Positions 28,500-32,426 of a DNA stretch of 32,426 nucleotides are shown here, piece by piece. Position 1 is the stretch's first letter; the number at the start of each line of letters is the position of its first letter. This DNA comes from Clostridiales bacterium (lineage in GTDB: Bacteria > Bacillota > Clostridia > Peptostreptococcales > Anaerovoracaceae). The DNA lies in the NCBI GenBank assembly GCA_012729355.1, contig JAAYDG010000015.1:1-32426 (forward strand), given 5' to 3'. The notes below the pieces were generated by a model. The model had not been told where the DNA came from. It did no database searches and saw nothing but the letters and a program-made list of their open reading frames with translations. A program made the translations under genes and the position numbers.

Positions 28500-28522
28500 A
28501 AATGTATTCTGACTCTAATTCG

Positions 28523-29719
28523 TTATTTGGTCGCGATATCCAGAGCCTGCAGCACATCCCAGATAATATCGTCGGGATCTTCCAGACCTACGGAAAGACG
28601 GACCAGGCACTTGGAAAAGCCGGCGGCTTCCATTTCTGCGTCACTGTATGTGGAATGGGTCATGGAGCCGGGATGCTGGATCAAGGTTTCGGCATCGCCC
28701 AGGCTTACAGCCAGTGTGCAAAGCTGAACATTGTTCATCATTTTCTCGGCGATTTCCGGTGTTTCTGTATCAAATGCGATCATACCGCCGAAGTTCTTCA
28801 GCTGCTTCTTAATGACGGCTGCATCCACATGGCTTGCCAAACCGGGATAATAAATGTTTTTGATTCTGGAGTCTTTTTCCAGAGCCTGTGCGATCTTCAG
28901 CGCGTTCTCGCAATGCTTCTGCATCCGGATCGTAAGTGTTTTGAGTCCTCTGTTGACCAGGAAAGCTTCCTGGGGGCCCAACACGGAACCGGTCAGGTCC
29001 TTAAGACCTACCCCTTTGATTGTAGCCATATATTTGTTTGAAGATGCTGCGAATCCTGCGATCACGTCGCCATGGCCATTCAGGTATTTCGTAGCGCTGT
29101 GTACGACGATATCCGCGCCAAGATTCAGCGGTTTGCATATCAATCCGGTGGCAAATGTGTTGTCTACCACAACGATACAATCCTTGTTGGCATCGTGAGC
29201 CAATTTTGCAGCTGCTTCGATATCGACTACCTTCATGGTCGGATTAGCGATGGTTTCAAAATAGATCATATCTGTCTTTTTTTCCAGAGCTTTCTTGACT
29301 GCGGCAAGATCTCTGAAATCAACAAATTCCACGTCGATCCCGAACTGGGAAAGCTTGTGGCTGAAGAGCGCGAACGTACAGCCGTAGAGAGCTTTGTCGG
29401 CAACCATTCTGTCGCCGGCCTTGAGGAAAGTGGTCGTCGAGGAGGAAATCGCGCCCATGCCGGAAGAAAAAGCACAAGCGGCTTCTGCATCTTCCAGATA
29501 AGCGACTTTTTCTTCTACTTGTGTCGTGGTCGGCGAGCCGAGTCTGCTGTAGATATAGCCGCCTTCTTTGCCTGCAAAACGAGCTGCGCCTTGTGCGGTG
29601 TTTTCGAATTCGAATGTGGAAGTCTGGAAAATAGGCATCTGTAAAGAGCCGTAGGGATTCATCCCGTGCTTTTCGCCGTGGATAATTTTGGTATCCGGTG
29701 CAAATTCTCTCTTACTCAT
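28523..29719 (-). CDS. megL: methionine gamma-lyase (Cys/Met metabolism PLP enzyme)
   Basis: PIFQTSTFEFENTAQGAARFAGKEGGYIYSRLGSPTTTQVEEK, ADKALYGCTFALFSHKLSQFGIDV (MGL-type YGCT), VVHSATKYLNGHGDVIAGF (PLP lysine). Confidence 0.9.
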   Translation of the reverse strand: MSKREFAPDTKIIHGEKHGMNPYGSLQMPIFQTSTFEFENTAQGAARFAGKEGGYIYSRLGSPTTTQVEEKVAYLEDAEAACAFSSGMGAISSSTTTFLKAGDRMVADKALYGCTFALFSHKLSQFGIDVEFVDFRDLAAVKKALEKKTDMIYFETIANPTMKVVDIEAAAKLAHDANKDCIVVVDNTFATGLICKPLNLGADIVVHSATKYLNGHGDVIAGFAASSNKYMATIKGVGLKDLTGSVLGPQEAFLVNRGLKTLTIRMQKHCENALKIAQALEKDSRIKNIYYPGLASHVDAAVIKKQLKNFGGMIAFDTETPEIAEKMMNNVQLCTLAVSLGDAETLIQHPGSMTHSTYSDAEMEAAGFSKCLVRLSVGLEDPDDIIWDVLQALDIATK

Positions 29720-29769
29720 TATAAATCTCCTTTGTTTGCAATGTTATTGCAGATATACGTTCCATGAAA

Positions 29770-29798
29770 ATTATATGCTTTAAACGCCCGAATATCAA
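29770..29798 (-). promoter_or_regulatory. megL promoter
   Basis: Minus strand TTGATA-N17-TATAAT, about 50 bp upstream of the megL ATG. Confidence 0.8.
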
Positions 29799-29907
29799 GG
29801 CGAAAAGCGATTATTTGGAATTAAGAAAAAATTGTCGTATATTCTGTTTTCACGAAAATCATCCCGCATGACTACCTTATTCATGCACGTTAAGCCGAAT
29901 TGCTTAA

Positions 29908-29922
29908 TGATAATTATTATCA
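29908..29922. promoter_or_regulatory. Fur-family (Fur/PerR/Zur) 7-1-7 box
   Basis: TGATAATTATTATCA is a perfect 7-1-7 inverted repeat identical to the Bacillus-type Fur heptamer core TGATAATnATTATCA. Confidence 0.75.
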
Positions 29923-30031
29923 ACTGCACCCCATCATTCCAACCGCGTCAATATATCACTGCGTTCCGTTAAAAAGTGATAAGTTGTCTCTTCATACTGG
30001 TGTAAAATGAATCGCAAGGAGGCGTTGAATC

Positions 30032-30877
30032 ATGAGAGAGATCCATACCGACAAGATCCGGGATGCTGTGAGACAGTTATACTTGGATATGCTATGCACC
30101 ATAGGGGATGACATCACATTGGCCCTTCGATCCGGACTGGAACAGGAAGAATCCCCGATCGGATGCATGTTGCTTCGGCAATTGCTGGAGAACAATGAAA
30201 TCGCCCGCAACGAACGGGTCGGCATTTGCCAGGACACCGGCATGGCGATCCTGTTTGTGGAACTGGGACAGGAAATACACTTAACAGGGGGATCCTTTGA
30301 GGATGCAGTCAATCAAGGCGTACGGGAAGCTTATGAAGAAGGATATTTTCGAAAATCCGTGGTTGACGACCCGTTGTTTGATCGCATCAATACCAAAGAC
30401 AACACTCCTGCCGTGATCCATCTCCGGCTCCTCCCCGGTGACAAGATCTGCATCACGGCCATGGCTAAAGGATTTGGCAGCGAAAACATGAGCGCGATGC
30501 GCATGCTTGTGCCTGCTGACGGCGAAGAAGGCGTTCTGAAGACGATTCTGGACACTGTGAGACAGGCAGGACCGAATCCATGTCCGCCGATCATCGTCGG
30601 TGTTGGGATCGGCGGAACGATGGAAGTCGCGGCGCAACTTGCCAAATATGCCACCGCCCGACCGATCGGCGATCGTCATGCCGATCCGCGCTATGCCGAT
30701 CTTGAACAGAAAGCGTTGTCTGCGATTAATGCTCTCGGGATCGGTCCGGGAGGCTTGGGCGGGCGAGTCACCGCGCTGGATGTTCACATCGAATCCTGTC
30801 CGACGCACATCGCGGGTCTGCCGGTCGCTGTTAATATTTGCTGCCACGCGTCACGCCATGGAAAATGCGAAATCTGA
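30032..30877 (+). CDS. fumA: fumarate hydratase class I, alpha subunit
   Basis: REIHTDKIRDAVRQLYLDMLCTIGDDI...ERVGICQDTGMAILFVELGQE...GPNPCPPIIVGVGIGGTMEVAAQLAK; SD AAGGAGG. Confidence 0.93.
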   Translation: MREIHTDKIRDAVRQLYLDMLCTIGDDITLALRSGLEQEESPIGCMLLRQLLENNEIARNERVGICQDTGMAILFVELGQEIHLTGGSFEDAVNQGVREAYEEGYFRKSVVDDPLFDRINTKDNTPAVIHLRLLPGDKICITAMAKGFGSENMSAMRMLVPADGEEGVLKTILDTVRQAGPNPCPPIIVGVGIGGTMEVAAQLAKYATARPIGDRHADPRYADLEQKALSAINALGIGPGGLGGRVTALDVHIESCPTHIAGLPVAVNICCHASRHGKCEI

Positions 30878-30891
30878 AGGAGCTGACATTG

Positions 30892-31452
30892 ATGGATTAT
30901 AAGAAGATAACCCCACCGCTCAACGAAATGACTGCCCGTTCGCTCCGTGCGGGAGATCTGGTCATGATCAGCGGGATCATCTACACCGGCCGGGATGCGG
31001 CGCATAAAAGGCTATTCGAATTGCTGGAAAAAGGAAAAGAGCTTCCTCTGGACCTGCGGGATCAAATCATCTATTATGTAGGGCCTACCCCTGCGCGCCC
31101 GGGCAGAGCCTGTGGCTCTGCCGGTCCCACGACCAGCTACCGAATGGACAAATACACACCGGCCTTACTGGATCGTGGGTTGCGCGGAATGATCGGCAAG
31201 GGCCTGCGCAGCAATGAAGTCATCGAGGCCATGGAGCGCAACGGTGCGGTCTATTTTGCTGCGACCGGTGGCGCGGGGGCATTGATCTCCTCCTGCATAA
31301 CAGAGGCCGTACCGATTCTCTACGAAGATTTGGGCACAGAAGCGATCCATCAAATGCATGTCCGTAATTTTCCGGTTACCGTTGTGATAGACAGCCTGGG
31401 CAACAACTTGTATGAGCAGGGACCGGTCCGCTATCGCAGAGACACGCCGTAA
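30892..31452 (+). CDS. fumB: fumarate hydratase class I, beta subunit
   Basis: LRAGDLVMISGIIYTGRDAAHKRLFELLEKGKELPLDLRDQIIYYVGPTPARPGRACGSAGPTTSYRMDKYTPALLDRGLRGMIGKG. Confidence 0.94.
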   Translation: MDYKKITPPLNEMTARSLRAGDLVMISGIIYTGRDAAHKRLFELLEKGKELPLDLRDQIIYYVGPTPARPGRACGSAGPTTSYRMDKYTPALLDRGLRGMIGKGLRSNEVIEAMERNGAVYFAATGGAGALISSCITEAVPILYEDLGTEAIHQMHVRNFPVTVVIDSLGNNLYEQGPVRYRRDTP

Positions 31453-31480
31453 TTAGCCGGGACAAAACTGAATACGATAA

Positions 31481-31515
31481 AAAAGCCGGATAAGCGATAC
31501 GCCTATCCGGCTTTT
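31481..31515. terminator. Bidirectional terminator between fumB (+) and rnpB (-)
   Basis: AAAAGCCGGATA-AGCGATACGCC-TATCCGGCTTTT; A/T runs on both sides. Confidence 0.88.
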
Positions 31516-31555
31516 GACAACTTCTGCGGGTGCTCCGCAGAGGCTGCAAAACAAA

Positions 31556-31931
31556 ATGAGTAATCCTATAAGCCGGGTTCTGTATTCGGCAATCATCTAT
31601 CTAGGCGCATCGTTGCCGATGCGCTCATGCGACCTACCTTCCGGGAAGCGACGGGCCGCCGCCTTTCAGGCACTTTGCGCTTTGCGCAGTTACCTCCCTG
31701 CTTGGTCTTGCTCCGAATGGGGTTTGCATTGACGCGAGATCGTTACCGATCCGCCGGTGAGCTCTTACCTCGCCTTTTCACCCTTACCGCGAAATGCGGC
31801 GGTTGTTTTCTGTTGCACTTTCCTTAGGGTCACCCCCACCGGACGTTATCCGGCATCCTCGCCCTGCGGAGCCCGGACTTTCCTCATGAAACGAAATTCC
31901 TTTCGCCCATGCGATTGCCTGGATTACTCAT
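31556..31931 (-). ncRNA. rnpB: RNase P RNA
   Basis: Minus strand: 5' ATGAGTAATCC pairs with 3' GGATTACTCAT (P1); conserved GAGGAAAGTCCGGGCTCC near the 5' end and AGATAGATGATTGCC...ACAGAACCCGGCTTAT at the 3' end. Confidence 0.95.
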
Positions 31932-31937
31932 ATTGTA

Positions 31938-32426
31938 CTAAAGGATGAAGTCATATGGATTCTGCATGACTTCGCTGCAGATGACCGTCAATGCGCCGAC
32001 GCTCTTCTGTTTCAGTTGCTGTGCCATGTTTTGCACAAAGATCCGCTCAGTGCCGTAATGCCCGGCATCCACCACGCATAAGCCCGATTCTCTGGCGTTC
32101 TGCGCCTCATGATGCTTGATATCTCCACTTACAAAGACATCGGCTCCGGCAGCCAGAGCGCCCTTATAGTATTCTCCGCCTCCGCCGCAGCAAACCGCCA
32201 CCTTTTGGATCAGTCTGCCGGGATCGCCGGAAACCTTAATGCCACCGGGATGTCCCAAAGCATGATCAAGCTTTTCCAAAAACCGGGATAAGAACATCGG
32301 CTCCGGCAGTGTTCCGATTCGCGCAAGCGTACTGTCTTCGAATCCTTTTCCCGGCAGGTTCAGCCTGGAATACCTTTGAATCCCCAGAAGGCTCATCAAA
32401 CGATCATTGTTGCCGTTGCGGGCGGA
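31938..32426 (-). CDS. Nif3-like dinuclear metal center hexameric protein, C-terminal part (runs off right edge)
   Basis: KVAVCCGGGGEYYKGALAAGADVFVSGDIKHHEAQNARESGLCVVDAGHYGTERIFVQNMAQQL; open frame to position 32426. Confidence 0.9.
   Translation of the reverse strand, partial: SARNGNNDRLMSLLGIQRYSRLNLPGKGFEDSTLARIGTLPEPMFLSRFLEKLDHALGHPGGIKVSGDPGRLIQKVAVCCGGGGEYYKGALAAGADVFVSGDIKHHEAQNARESGLCVVDAGHYGTERIFVQNMAQQLKQKSVGALTVICSEVMQNPYDFIL

Noticed and set aside
29868-29972. Short plus-strand ORF (MTTLFMHVKPNCLMIIIINCTPSFQPRQYITAFR) across the Fur-like box
   Set aside because: No SD sequence, overlaps palindromic operator-like repeats, no recognisable peptide family; an RNA or leader-peptide role cannot be supported from sequence alone.
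1-32426. CRISPR arrays, transposons, prophage or defence islands
   Set aside because: No regularly spaced direct repeats, transposase/integrase motifs or defence-family genes were seen; nearly all sequence is accounted for by core metabolic and information-processing genes.

Overview
This 32.4 kb window looks chromosomal and core-gene rich, most likely from an anaerobic Firmicutes/Clostridia-type bacterium; the taxonomic call is inference from gene content and order. Minus-strand blocks: obgE(partial)-rpmA-rplU; recA-cinA-pgsA-rimO-ftsK/spoIIIE; coaE-polA-anti-sigma-ECF sigma-P1 peptidase-fchA-6S RNA-yebC; GNAT-ROK kinase-exoA; a four-subunit 2-oxoacid:ferredoxin oxidoreductase (porBADG); an MBL-fold hydrolase; methionine gamma-lyase; rnpB; and a partial Nif3-like gene. 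Plus-strand genes: asd-mtnA-like-mtnK, a MATE transporter, a FrlC-like TIM-barrel epimerase, and two-subunit class I fumarase (fumA/fumB-type). No CRISPR array, transposon, prophage or tRNA gene was recognised. The best points for follow-up are: (i) a 6S RNA between yebC and fchA; (ii) ribosomal protein L21 with a C-terminal HeH/LEM/Rho_N-like extension, next to an L27 that lacks both the Firmicutes N-terminal presequence and the Prp protease gene; (iii) a divergent MtnA-like protein paired with MtnK beside asd; (iv) a perfect 7-1-7 Fur-family box (TGATAATTATTATCA) beside two other inverted repeats between megL and the Fe-S fumarase; (v) a LexA/SOS box at the recA promoter; (vi) an L21-leader-like 5' UTR. 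I found no clearly novel defence or mobile system.
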